This document shows positions 31,550-40,102 of a DNA stretch of 64,000 nucleotides, one piece after another. The notes beneath the pieces were generated by a model that worked only from the letters and a program-made list of their open reading frames with translations, searched no databases and had not been told where the DNA came from. Source of the stretch: Desmospora activa DSM 45169 (lineage in GTDB: Bacteria; Bacillota; Bacilli; Thermoactinomycetales; DSM-45169); NCBI RefSeq assembly GCF_003046315.1, contig NZ_PZZP01000001.1, positions 2,232,001 to 2,296,000 on the forward strand, written 5' to 3'. The position numbers and the translations under genes are program-made. Numbering within the stretch: position 1 is the stretch's first letter; every line of letters begins with the position of its first letter.

Positions 31550-33032
31550 AAATCAGTACCTCCAACCGCTTCATTCCCTGCTGAATCTCCTCTTCCAGCT
31601 GCGCGATCTCCCCTAAAATCTCCTTCGGCGGGGCGTACTCGATCTCTTCGTATACTTGCTCTTTGTATCGGTTGATCGACAGATCGTACTTGTTTGCCCG
31701 GATCTCATCGGCCACCACTAGAAACGACTGCTCGGTGCGAGCGCGGGATTTTTCCGCCTCCAGGTTGTGGAAGCGAGTGATGATGTCCGGGATGTTGTTC
31801 TCCTCATGCTTGTTGTGGTCGAGTGGGCGCCGGTTATCGTCCAGTGAGTAGCCGTCGGCCTGCATATCATAAAACCAGACCCGATCGGTTCCTCCGATTC
31901 CCGTCTTAGTGAAAATCAGGACGGCAGTGGAAACCCCTGCATACGGCTTAAACACACCGGAGGGCATAGAAATAACCGCTTCCAGCTTGTGATTGTCTAC
32001 GACTTCCTTGCGGATGTCCATATGGGCTTTTGATGAGCCGAACAGCACTCCGTCCGGAACAATCACCGCACAGCGCCCACCCGTTTTCAGCAGTCGAAGC
32101 ATCAAAGCGAGGAATAGGAGCTCCGTCTTCTTTGTCTTTACCTTTTTCAGCAGGTTATCCGCTACCCCGCTTTGGTCGAGGGAACCTTTAAACGGCGGAT
32201 TGGCCAGCACCAGCGTATATTTCTCCTCTTCCTCATTCTCTTTGGACAACGAATCGCGATAGAGGATATTCGGGTCTTCGATCCCATGCATCATCAGGTT
32301 CATGGAAGCGATCCGAAGCATCGTCTGGTCGGTGTCAAAGCCGTAAAACATCGTTTTGTTGAAGTGTTCTCGTCGTTCACGTCCCTCGGCTCGGATAAAC
32401 AGCTCTTCCTGGTAACGATCATAGATATAATGAGCGGACTCCACCAAAAAACCGGCCGTACCTGCGGCAGGATCGGCGATGATGTCCTGCGGAGTGGGTT
32501 TCATCAATTCCACCATCATGCGGATAATATGACGTGGCGTACGGAATTGGCCGTTGGTTCCGGATGTAGAAATTTTGGACAGCAGATACTCGTACAAATC
32601 CCCCATTGTATCCTTGTTCTGCGCCGGGAGCTCCGCCAGTATCTGATCGATCGCTGTCACCACCCGTTGCAGCAACTGAGAGGTAGGAATAATGAACACG
32701 GCGCTCTCTAGGTGGCGCGTAAAATTCTCCCCGCCCAGCGACTTCATGTGCGGAAATGCTTCATCCTTCACGATTCGGAACATTTCCTCAGCCCTCCGGT
32801 TGCGAAATCGGGACCAGCGAATGTGCTCCTGATTAGATTCGAAGATCGGATCTTCCACAGGTTTATCATCTAGGCGGGCTTTTCTCTCCATCGTGTTTTG
32901 CCGTTCATCCAGCTGTTTCATAAACAACAGATATGTAAATTGCTCAATCACAGACAGCGGGTTGGTAATCCCCCCGGTCCAAAACATCTCCCAAATCTTG
33001 TCCACACGGTTTCTGGCCTCTCCAGTGATCAT
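31542..33032 (-). CDS. hsdM: type I restriction-modification methyltransferase subunit M
   Basis: 496 aa, ATG with AGGAGG upstream. An N-terminal HsdM_N helical domain (VDKIWEMFWTGGITNPLSVIEQFTYLLFMKQLDE) is followed by the N6-adenine methyltransferase domain: motif I DPAAGTAGFLVESA and motif IV LANPPFKGSL (NPPF). FRTPRHIIRMMVELMKP marks the family. Methylates adenine in the site chosen by HsdS. First gene of the hsdMSR operon; probable extended -10 promoter (TG-G-TATAAT) at 33082-33087 on the minus strand. Confidence 0.95.
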   Translation of the reverse strand: MITGEARNRVDKIWEMFWTGGITNPLSVIEQFTYLLFMKQLDERQNTMERKARLDDKPVEDPIFESNQEHIRWSRFRNRRAEEMFRIVKDEAFPHMKSLGGENFTRHLESAVFIIPTSQLLQRVVTAIDQILAELPAQNKDTMGDLYEYLLSKISTSGTNGQFRTPRHIIRMMVELMKPTPQDIIADPAAGTAGFLVESAHYIYDRYQEELFIRAEGRERREHFNKTMFYGFDTDQTMLRIASMNLMMHGIEDPNILYRDSLSKENEEEEKYTLVLANPPFKGSLDQSGVADNLLKKVKTKKTELLFLALMLRLLKTGGRCAVIVPDGVLFGSSKAHMDIRKEVVDNHKLEAVISMPSGVFKPYAGVSTAVLIFTKTGIGGTDRVWFYDMQADGYSLDDNRRPLDHNKHEENNIPDIITRFHNLEAEKSRARTEQSFLVVADEIRANKYDLSINRYKEQVYEEIEYAPPKEILGEIAQLEEEIQQGMKRLEVLIYD

Positions 33033-33146
33033 GGCTGTCCTCCTGTTTCGTGTTTCAAATTCAACGATTGCGGATAAAAATATTATACCAAATCAGGTAC
33101 GTCCAAAATGGGTAAACTTTTCGTTGACAACACTTTGTCCGACAAA

Positions 33147-33182
33147 AAAACCGGGAATCGACTTGGATCGATTCCCGGTTTT
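33147..33182 (-). terminator. terminator of the EIIA gene
   Basis: 15-bp perfect stem AAAACCGGGAATCGA and complement with 6-nt loop; T-run on the minus strand and a shorter one on the plus strand. Confidence 0.9.
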
Positions 33183-33190
33183 ATTTTGAT

Positions 33191-33643
33191 TTACATTTCC
33201 TCGATTAAAGCGCGAAGTGACTCCTTATTCTTTGCTTCTAACAACGATTGGCGGAAGGATTCATCCATCAATTTGCGCGACAGCGCTTGTAAGATTTTGA
33301 GATGTTCATCTCCCGCTTGTTCCGCCGGTACCGCAATCATAAAGACCAGCTTGGCCGGTTCCCCGTCAATGCTGTCCCAATCAACCCCGGCGCTACTCCG
33401 ACCGAAGGCGACCCGCGCCTCCGAGACACCCACCGATTTCCCATGGGGGATGGCAATCCCAAAGCCGATACCGGTACTGCCGTGTTCCTCCCGTGCGTAC
33501 AAGTCACGGTGAAACTGTTCTTTATCGGAAAGAACGCCCGAAGCATCCAATTTAGAGAGAAGCTCCTCCATCACCGTATCACGGGATTTCCCTTCCAATT
33601 CCAGCACCATCAGATCTTCCGTCAGCAGATCGGATAATTTCAT
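33191..33643 (-). CDS. PTS EIIA component, fructose/mannitol type (orphan)
   Basis: 150 aa. PTS_EIIA_2 domain: LLSKLDASGVLSDKEQF, HGSTGIGFGIAIPHGKS with the phospho-accepting His in IPHG, then VFMIAVPAEQAGDEHLKILQALSRKL. It is the full length of a single EIIA domain. No EIIB, EIIC or sugar-metabolic gene lies nearby, so it either serves a permease encoded elsewhere or acts as a phosphorylation-state sensor like PtsN. Monocistronic with its own terminator. Confidence 0.9.
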   Translation of the reverse strand: MKLSDLLTEDLMVLELEGKSRDTVMEELLSKLDASGVLSDKEQFHRDLYAREEHGSTGIGFGIAIPHGKSVGVSEARVAFGRSSAGVDWDSIDGEPAKLVFMIAVPAEQAGDEHLKILQALSRKLMDESFRQSLLEAKNKESLRALIEEM

Positions 33644-33901
33644 CGATCAACATCCTCTCAACAATTCATTTTCAAAGAAAAACACTTTCTCTATTATACC
33701 GATTGACGGACTACAGATGAAACCCTACGTCTATTTGCCCCTTCCGTCAAGCCGAGTCGCATTCCTATGACTACTTCCCCTCATTCTCCCGCTATTTACG
33801 CAGGTTTTAACTTAATCCACATAAAACAAGGGTTCTCAAGATAAATCCTTCGTTTACAATAGAAGAGGAGCATTACTACCAAAGGAGGATTTGGAAGCGA
33901 T

Positions 33902-34783
33902 TTGGAACCACAACACACAGCGGAAACCACCACACAACCCTTCACCGATCGGATTAACCGGTTTGTATCCCATCCCCGATTTACAACGACAATCCTGAGC
34001 TTGATCCTGCTCAATGCCGTTCTGTTGGGATTGGAAACCTACCCAGCCATATATCAACCGTACCAAGCGCTGTTCCACGGAGTCGATCAGTTACTCTTGT
34101 GGATTTTTACCTTGGAAATCATCCTAAAAATGATAGCGGTGCGCCGGTGGTACCAATTTTTCCGTGATCCTTGGAATCTGTTCGATCTGCTCATCATCAC
34201 GAGCAGCCACCTGTTGGCGGATGCGCAGTTTGTCGTTGTCCTGCGGATTCTGCGCGTATTGCGCATATTGCGAACGGTCTCCGTTCTGCCCGCCCTGCGC
34301 CGTCTAGTAAAAACATTGCTGGCCACGATTCCATCTCTTGGAAACATCGGCATCCTGCTCGGGATTATCTTTTATATTTTTGGTGTCATGGGTACCATTT
34401 TATTCCGGGATGTCGCTCCCCAATATTTTGGGTCCCTTCATCTGTCCCTCCTCTCCCTCTTTCAAATCGTCACCTTGGAATCCTGGGCCAGTGGCATTAT
34501 GTGGCCAATCCAGGCAGAAAAACCGTGGGCGTGGATCTATTTTGTCAGTTTTGTCTTGGTCGGCACCTTTGTCGTCCTCAATCTGTTTATTGGGGTTATC
34601 GTCAATAAAGTGGAAAAAATAGCGGCGGAAGAGGAAGAACTGGAGCAACTGCGAGAGGAAGCGAAACTGCAAGATGAGGTTCGTCACTTGCGGGATGAAA
34701 TTTTGTCCCTAAAAACAATGGTGGCACAACAGCAGCAAACACCACCAGAAGAAAAGAACAGCTCTGATCAAAAAGACGAATGA
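33902..34783 (+). CDS. voltage-gated sodium channel, NaChBac family
   Basis: 293 aa, TTG start with AAAGGAGG 13 nt upstream (no closer in-frame start exists). One six-helix domain: S4 voltage sensor VVLRILRVLRILRTVSVLPALRRL with Arg at every third position, S4-S5 linker LVKTLLATIPSLGNIG, pore with selectivity filter TLESWASG identical to NaChBac-type sodium channels, S6 WIYFVSFVLVGTFVVLNLFIGVIV, and a C-terminal coiled coil (EKIAAEEEELEQLREEAKLQ) that should hold the tetramer. Typical of alkaliphilic or halophilic bacilli. Confidence 0.92.
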   Translation: MEPQHTAETTTQPFTDRINRFVSHPRFTTTILSLILLNAVLLGLETYPAIYQPYQALFHGVDQLLLWIFTLEIILKMIAVRRWYQFFRDPWNLFDLLIITSSHLLADAQFVVVLRILRVLRILRTVSVLPALRRLVKTLLATIPSLGNIGILLGIIFYIFGVMGTILFRDVAPQYFGSLHLSLLSLFQIVTLESWASGIMWPIQAEKPWAWIYFVSFVLVGTFVVLNLFIGVIVNKVEKIAAEEEELEQLREEAKLQDEVRHLRDEILSLKTMVAQQQQTPPEEKNSSDQKDE

Positions 34784-34853
34784 AGTATGTGCAGCAACTT
34801 GCCGATCTCCCTATAAGCTAGCAGTCGCGATCCACAAAAAAACACACAACAAA

Positions 34854-34886
34854 CCCGGCATCGATCGATTGCCGGGCTTGCTTTTT
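34854..34886 (+). terminator. terminator of the sodium-channel gene
   Basis: CCCGGCA/TGCCGGG stem with 9-nt loop, then CTTGCTTTTTA. Confidence 0.75.
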
Positions 34887-34922
34887 ATATGAACCCCTTG
34901 AGAAAGGTACATATCGTGGTAT

Positions 34923-35114
34923 TCATCCGCGGTGATCAAACAAGGTGCGTGCCACCTTTTTGACCGTATCCATCGTTTCCTTTACCGCTTTCCTCTGATC
35001 GACCTCGTGGTATGCTTCCACCTGCCCATCTCCATCCATGTAGTAATGACAGAAAAAGAGGGCGAGGGCGATTGTAAAGGATAAGATTTTTAATTTGAAT
35101 GTGGACACGGCCAT
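34923..35114 (-). CDS. small secreted or membrane-anchored protein
   Basis: 63 aa. A basic N-terminus and one hydrophobic segment (LKILSFTIALALFFCHYY) are followed by a charged, probably helical region (EVDQRKAVKETMDTVKKVART). The ribosome site is weak (AAGGCAGGGG immediately before ATG), and an overlapping frame exists. No family recognised. Confidence 0.45.
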   Translation of the reverse strand: MAVSTFKLKILSFTIALALFFCHYYMDGDGQVEAYHEVDQRKAVKETMDTVKKVARTLFDHRG

Positions 35115-35179
35115 CCCCTGCCTTAAAATCAGCGCTCATAACAATTATTCGTAAGCGCCTGCCTGTTTGTGTCCACTTT

Positions 35180-36379
35180 TTAACCGTTTTTCAGATAACG
35201 GATGGCCGTCTCCGCCATAATGGCAGCTCCTACTGGCAGACAACGTTCATCCACATCAAAAATTGGTGTATGCAACTCCCGGGAAACGCCGTCCGGCAAG
35301 GCACACCCCAGAAAAAACATGGCGCCTGCCACTTTGTCCGTCATATAGCTAAAATCTTCTCCCGCCATGCCAAAGGGTTCTTTCACCACATGAAAATCTG
35401 GATAGATGGTGCGAACGGTTTCCAGAATCCGTTGATTTACTTGGGGTTCATTGTATAAGACGGGCTCTCCCCGATCCACTTGAAAGTGAATCTCTCCCCC
35501 CAGCTGTCGAGCGAGGGTAAAGGCCCGTTCCACCTCTTCGATCAACTGCTCCCGTATCTGGGGATGATAACTGCGGATGGTTCCCTGCAAAAAAACCTCA
35601 GACGGAATCACATTGCTGGCTGTACCCGCATGAATCTGTCCTACACTGACCGCCGCCGGCTGCAACGGGGAGACGCGACGGGACACAATCCCATGTAGTG
35701 CCTGTAAAACCGGCACCATCAGAAACGTCGGATCAGTACCCCGATGGGGATAAGCGCCATGTCCTCCCGTTCCATAAATCGTCCCGTGGAAGGTATCTAC
35801 ACTAGCCATACTATATCCGTCATGGATCTGAATCGTGCCGACCGGCCACTCTGGCGCCATATGAAGGGCTAACGCCATATCCACATCTTCTAGTACGCCC
35901 GCTTCTACCATATGAACCGCGCCGCTCTTGCCATCCGCCCCTGTATATTCCTCCGCAGGCTGAAAGATGAACTTGATGTTTCCAGGACAGCGCCCTCCCT
36001 CAAACATCTCCCCCAAAATCCGAGCGACCCCCAATAAAATGGCGATATGTGCATCATGCCCGCAAGCGTGCATCACCCCCGGATTTTGTGAGCGATAACT
36101 GCGATCGGTCACTTCCTGAATCGGCAAGGCGTCCATATCTGCCCGTAAGGCGACAGTCGGTCCGTCACCGTTTCCCAGTCGGCCGACAACACCCGTTACT
36201 CCTACCTCTGTCTCCACCGTCATACCGGGAATACGAGCCAGTACCTCGGATACCAGCCGCGCTGTTTCAAATTCACGGAAGCTAAGCTCCGGATAGGCGT
36301 GAATTTGACGACGCCAAGCCACCAACTGCGGCAGTAGATCCATCGCCTGCTTTGCTGTTTCTCCTGTTCCGCGCAGCAA
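35180..36379 (-). CDS. M20-family amidohydrolase (peptidase M20D type)
   Basis: 399 aa from a TTG with AAGGAG 10 nt upstream; a TTG 17 codons earlier has no ribosome site. M20 features: WRRQIHAYPELSFREFETA, ALRADMDALPIQE, MHACGHDAHIAILLGVA, IKFIFQPAEEYTGADG (metal-binding His/Asp/Glu), and GMAGEDFSYMTDKVAGAMFFLG near the end. Such proteins hydrolyse N-acyl amino acids (hippurate, indole-acetyl or N-acetyl substrates). Just upstream of ectABC in the opposite direction; some ectoine-degrading enzymes are M20-type, but nothing here shows that role. Confidence 0.85.
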   Translation of the reverse strand: MLRGTGETAKQAMDLLPQLVAWRRQIHAYPELSFREFETARLVSEVLARIPGMTVETEVGVTGVVGRLGNGDGPTVALRADMDALPIQEVTDRSYRSQNPGVMHACGHDAHIAILLGVARILGEMFEGGRCPGNIKFIFQPAEEYTGADGKSGAVHMVEAGVLEDVDMALALHMAPEWPVGTIQIHDGYSMASVDTFHGTIYGTGGHGAYPHRGTDPTFLMVPVLQALHGIVSRRVSPLQPAAVSVGQIHAGTASNVIPSEVFLQGTIRSYHPQIREQLIEEVERAFTLARQLGGEIHFQVDRGEPVLYNEPQVNQRILETVRTIYPDFHVVKEPFGMAGEDFSYMTDKVAGAMFFLGCALPDGVSRELHTPIFDVDERCLPVGAAIMAETAIRYLKNG

Positions 36380-36709
36380 TTTTTCACCGCTCCTTCCTGA
36401 CACAAAACCGCCACCGAAATTACTTTTCAAATCCCATCATACCCTTCATCATGCCATGGGAAAAGTCTTGAATCGTTTGTCCGTTCTTCTGGGCTTTTTT
36501 TCAACGATATCGAAAAAAGCACCTTCCTCGTGTATATGTCTGAATTTCCCACCTTCTTTTTCGCCATCCTCTCTCATGGCGTTTAAAGCTAAATAACACG
36601 AGTAGAGTACTTTGGACGACAGCGCATATTGACGTTACGATAAAAAAGCGAATTGCAGGATTTAAAAAATCATTTGAATTGGTGGTGGTGTTCCATCCGT
36701 AATTCCACA
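36380..36709. promoter_or_regulatory. upstream region of ectABC
   Basis: 330 bp between the divergent amidohydrolase and ectA. TTGACG at 36629-36634 is a possible -35, but no convincing -10 follows at the right distance. An osmostress promoter is likely here but cannot be fixed by eye. Confidence 0.3.
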
Positions 36710-37300
36710 ATGACTGTCCAAGACCCCGCGGATCCTGCCAAGGGTTCGCCCGCCTCAATCACCTCTACGAAAGATCCGGTCCTGTCGGCAGATATCACCC
36801 GCTTCCGCGCTCCCCGCAAAGAAGACGGACTTGACGTCTGGCGATTGATCAAAGAAGCAGGAACGTTGGATCTTAATTCACCATACAGCTATCTGATGTT
36901 GTGCGATCTATTCTCCGATACCTGTGTAATCGCCGAAGAAAAAGGCAAAATCGTCGGTTTTGTCTCCGCTTTTTTGTCGCCTGACTCCCCTGATACCATA
37001 TTCATATGGCAGGTGGGCGTCGCTCAGTCCCAACGCGGAAAAGGTCTGGGTAAACGTCTCTTACGCGAAGTACTCAGACGTAAAGCGTGTGCCGGCGTCC
37101 GCTTCCTGGAAGCGACCGTCTCTCCCTCCAACATTCCCTCGCAGTCGTTATTTCGCAGCTTGGCACGGGAGAAAAAGACCAACTGCCGCACCCGCAAGCG
37201 GTACGGAGAAGAGTTGTTTCCTGGAAATGGCCATGAAGCGGAATGGACCTTTCGTATCGGTCCGCTAAATAAAACGGAATCCACCAAGGAGGTACTATAA
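36710..37300 (+). CDS. ectA: L-2,4-diaminobutyrate acetyltransferase
   Basis: 196 aa from the ATG at 36710 (weak ribosome site; upstream in-frame TTGs are possible). GNAT fold: [37 protein letters not shown], typical of EctA, then [24 protein letters not shown] (acetyl-CoA-binding Q-x-x-G-x-G), and [16 protein letters not shown]. Acetylates 2,4-diaminobutyrate at N-gamma in ectoine synthesis. First gene of ectABC; EctB starts 4 bp after its stop. Confidence 0.92.
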   Translation: MTVQDPADPAKGSPASITSTKDPVLSADITRFRAPRKEDGLDVWRLIKEAGTLDLNSPYSYLMLCDLFSDTCVIAEEKGKIVGFVSAFLSPDSPDTIFIWQVGVAQSQRGKGLGKRLLREVLRRKACAGVRFLEATVSPSNIPSQSLFRSLAREKKTNCRTRKRYGEELFPGNGHEAEWTFRIGPLNKTESTKEVL

Positions 37301-37304
37301 ACCC

Positions 37305-38585
37305 TTGATACCCACTACGGAAAAAGCGTCCCCGGACATGCGAGTTTTTGAACAATTGGAATCGGAGGTACGCAGTTATTGCCGCAGCTTCCCGACGGTG
37401 TTCGAGAAAGCGCAAGGCTATAAGCTGTGGGACACACAAGGACGTGAATTTATCGACTTTTTCGCCGGAGCGGGTGCGCTCAATTACGGACACAATCACC
37501 CTGCGATGACGAAAAAACTGGTGGATTACCTGACGAGCGGCAACATCGTCCACAGCCTCGACATGGCGACCAAAGCAAAAGAAGAGTTTTTAAAACGCTT
37601 TGACGAGGTTATTTTACAGCCGCGACAGCTGGATTATAAAGTGATGTTCCCCGGACCCACCGGCGCCAACACCGTCGAAAGTGCCCTAAAACTGGCGCGC
37701 AAGGTAACCGGACGGGAAACGGTCATCAGCTTTACCCACGCTTTCCACGGCATGACCTTAGGCGCGCTCTCCATCACGGCTAACTCCTTTAAGCGACATG
37801 GAGCTGGCGTTCCTTTGAACCACGCAGTCTCTATGCCCTATGAAAATTATCTAGGTGATGCTGTAGATTCACTCACCCTGCTTGAGCGTTATTTGGAAGA
37901 CAAAGGCAGCGGCATTGACCTTCCTGCGGCCATTATCTTGGAAACGGTCCAAGGGGAAGGAGGAATAAACGTCGCCAGCTCCCAATGGTTGAAGCAGGTG
38001 GAGCAACTCTGCCGCCGGTGGGATATTTTACTGATTGTGGACGATGTGCAGGCGGGATGCGGGCGTACCGGTCCGTTCTTCAGCTTTGAAGCGGCAGGAA
38101 TCGAACCGGATATCATCTGTCTGTCGAAGTCGATCGGCGGTTATGGCCTGCCGATGGCTCTTACCCTGATCAAGCCGGAGTTTGATAAATGGGCACCCGG
38201 TGAGCACAACGGAACCTTCCGCGGACACAACCTGGCGTTTGTAGCGGCCACTGAGGCTCTCTCCTTCTGGGAGACAGACACCTTTACCAAAGAGACCTTA
38301 CGCAAAGGAGAGAAGGTGAAACTGGCACTGCAACGAATGGCAGATGATCATCCTGAGCTGGAAGCGGAAGTGCGCGGACGCGGACTGATGGCGGGAATCG
38401 CCTTCGGTGAGACGGACTTCGCCAGTAAGGTATGTAAAGAGGCCTTCACCCGCCAGTTGATCATCGAAACATCCGGCCCCGATGATGAAGTGGCCAAGTT
38501 ACTCCCTCCACTCATCATTGACGACGAGGGATTGGATCGCGGTCTCGCCATTCTGGAGGAGAGCATCAAGGCTGCAAAGGCGTGA
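37305..38585 (+). CDS. ectB: diaminobutyrate-2-oxoglutarate transaminase
   Basis: 426 aa from TTG (AAGGAGG 12 nt upstream; ATG 11 codons later is the alternative). Class III PLP aminotransferase: [87 protein letters not shown], and [16 protein letters not shown] with the PLP lysine. Converts aspartate semialdehyde to diaminobutyrate, the first committed step of ectoine synthesis. Confidence 0.95.
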   Translation: MIPTTEKASPDMRVFEQLESEVRSYCRSFPTVFEKAQGYKLWDTQGREFIDFFAGAGALNYGHNHPAMTKKLVDYLTSGNIVHSLDMATKAKEEFLKRFDEVILQPRQLDYKVMFPGPTGANTVESALKLARKVTGRETVISFTHAFHGMTLGALSITANSFKRHGAGVPLNHAVSMPYENYLGDAVDSLTLLERYLEDKGSGIDLPAAIILETVQGEGGINVASSQWLKQVEQLCRRWDILLIVDDVQAGCGRTGPFFSFEAAGIEPDIICLSKSIGGYGLPMALTLIKPEFDKWAPGEHNGTFRGHNLAFVAATEALSFWETDTFTKETLRKGEKVKLALQRMADDHPELEAEVRGRGLMAGIAFGETDFASKVCKEAFTRQLIIETSGPDDEVAKLLPPLIIDDEGLDRGLAILEESIKAAKA

Positions 38586-38637
38586 TGGAGGTTTCTCAAC
38601 AAATACAATAAGAGACGAAGCGGAAAGGAACGATACC

Positions 38638-39024
38638 ATGATTGTACGCCACCTAGACGAAATCGTAGGAACAGACGGAGAAGTCTCCGGGGAGACCTGG
38701 ACCAGTCGACGCCTGCTGTTAAAAAAGGACGGTTGCGGCTTTTCCCTTCACGACACCATTATCAAAGCGGGCACCGTCACCGATATGTGGTACAAAAACC
38801 ACATTGAAGCGGTCTACTGCATCGAAGGGGAAGGGGAAGTAGAAACCGTCGATAACGGCAAGGTATATCCACTCAAGGCCGGTTCCCTCTACACCCTTGA
38901 TGGCCATGAAAAACACCAACTCCGCGCCAAGACACAAATGCGCATGGTGTGTGTCTTTAATCCTCCGGTAACCGGGAATGAAACCCATGATAAGGATGGA
39001 GCTTATCCTTTGGAAGAAGATTGA
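38638..39024 (+). CDS. ectC: L-ectoine synthase
   Basis: 128 aa, the usual length, from the ATG at 38638 (GGAAAGGA upstream). A cupin-fold enzyme: MIVRHLDEIVGTDGEVSGETWTSRRLLLKKDG, then MWYKNHIEAVYCIEGEGEVE, then SLYTLDGHEKHQLRA (His/Glu of the metal site). Cyclises N-gamma-acetyl-diaminobutyrate to ectoine. Last gene of the operon; no ectD (hydroxylase) or ask_ect gene follows. Confidence 0.95.
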   Translation: MIVRHLDEIVGTDGEVSGETWTSRRLLLKKDGCGFSLHDTIIKAGTVTDMWYKNHIEAVYCIEGEGEVETVDNGKVYPLKAGSLYTLDGHEKHQLRAKTQMRMVCVFNPPVTGNETHDKDGAYPLEED

Positions 39025-39028
39025 TAAA

Positions 39029-39072
39029 AGCCAACCAAAAAAGCCCCAGTAATGGGGCTTTTTTGGTTGGCT
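39029..39072. terminator. bidirectional terminator, ectC / ribU
   Basis: 19-bp perfect inverted repeat (contains AAAAAAGCCCC and complement) with 6-nt loop between convergent genes; A/T-runs on both sides. Confidence 0.9.
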
Positions 39073-39079
39073 AAACCAA

Positions 39080-39664
39080 TCATAATACCCGTTCCACCCC
39101 GGACATCTGCTGCAGCCGGGGCTTCAGCCGCAGATAGAGCGGGAGGAACACGAGTGCGATCAATAGTCCTTTTATCAGATTGAAGGGACCGATACCATAT
39201 AGAACCAATGCCGTCTTCTCCGGCCCTTCTACCGTCCAGTTGATCAGAAAGGCATATGCGGGTAAGACCACCCAGTAATTGGCGATACTCATCACCACTG
39301 CCATAACAGCTGTAGCAACGATAAGTCCGCTGATCAATCCTTTGAGACCGGAAATGCGACGGGCAATCCAGACCGTCAACACCACAAAGATGCTTCCAGC
39401 TACAAAGTTAGACATTTCACCAATGGGCAATCCCGCCTCACTACCGGTAAAAATAAAGTGAAGCAGGTTTTTGATAAACTCCACCAGCACCCCCATCCAC
39501 GGGCCAAACAGCAGTCCAGCCACCAAAGCGGGAACTTCGCTGAAATCCACCCGCAAAAAAGCGGGAAACGGCGGCAGGGGAAAATCGAGATATTGCATTA
39601 AAAAAGCAAAGCAAGACAACAAAGATACCATCGTCAATTTGGCAGTTGTAAACCGTTTCGCCAC
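39080..39664 (-). CDS. ribU: riboflavin ECF transporter S component
   Basis: 194 aa from GTG (AAGGGAGAG upstream). Five to six membrane helices. RibU features: MVSLLSCFAFLMQYLDFPLPPFPAFLRVDFSEVPALVAGLLFGPWMGVLVEFIKNLLHF at the N-terminus, with the riboflavin-binding loop. It needs the energising EcfA/A'/T module, encoded elsewhere. The FMN riboswitch directly upstream confirms the vitamin and its feedback control. Confidence 0.93.
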   Translation of the reverse strand: MAKRFTTAKLTMVSLLSCFAFLMQYLDFPLPPFPAFLRVDFSEVPALVAGLLFGPWMGVLVEFIKNLLHFIFTGSEAGLPIGEMSNFVAGSIFVVLTVWIARRISGLKGLISGLIVATAVMAVVMSIANYWVVLPAYAFLINWTVEGPEKTALVLYGIGPFNLIKGLLIALVFLPLYLRLKPRLQQMSGVERVL

Positions 39665-39710
39665 CAGAACACTCTCCCTTTTATATGTGGTTCTGATGAC
39701 AACCGTACAG

Positions 39711-39752
39711 CAAAAAGCCCCAAGAGCGGTGAACGATCACCTTCTTCGGGCT
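39711..39752 (-). terminator. FMN riboswitch terminator
   Basis: Minus strand AAGCCC...GGGGCTTTTT with an inner GGTG/CACC helix, between the FMN aptamer and ribU; read as the expression platform. Confidence 0.7.
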
Positions 39753-39828
39753 TGGATGTGAGTGCAGATTGAAATAGAGGTCCATCATTGGACAGACCTT
39801 CCCCACTCGAACAAACGTGTACGTGTCA

Positions 39829-39972
39829 TCCTTCTCCCATCCAGACTATACTGTCGGTCCCGGAATTGCACCGGGTCCACCGCTCCTGACGGAACGGGTC
39901 ACGGACTGAGGCAATTTGTGCCATCACCGCCGGTCGGGAATTTCACCCTGCCCCGAAGGATACTTGCTATCC
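39829..39972 (-). ncRNA. FMN riboswitch (RFN element)
   Basis: Minus strand: TCGGGGCAGGGTGAAATTCCC, then GACCGGCGGTGAT, later GGTGCAATTCCGGGACCGAC and the closing GGATGGGAGAAGG. These are the conserved boxes of the RFN aptamer, in order. Followed by the terminator at 39711-39752 and ribU. Confidence 0.95.
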
Positions 39973-39982
39973 AATTAGCCTT

Positions 39983-40011
39983 ATTGTAACGGAAATTGTT
40001 TCATTTAGCAA
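39983..40011 (-). promoter_or_regulatory. promoter of the FMN riboswitch-ribU transcript
   Basis: Minus strand TTGCTA (40006-40011), 17-nt spacer, TACAAT (39983-39988), just upstream of the aptamer. Confidence 0.65.
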
Positions 40012-40102
40012 TGCGAACGAAAATCCTTCCCGTTGTTAGCCACCATGTCAAACGATTCCTTGCGTGTGGGGTAAACTCAAAAATCATCATTCAACATCCA
40101 TC

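Noticed and set aside
34936..35139. Alternative 67-codon minus-strand frame overlapping the small protein at 34923
   Set aside because: The frame at 34923-35114 has a hydrophobic helix and a more natural composition; the alternative is rich in Gly/Arg from the shifted frame.
38482..38637. Upstream extension of ectC to a 180-codon frame
   Set aside because: EctC proteins start at MIVR; the ATG at 38638 has a good ribosome site and the extension overlaps the ectB end in another frame.
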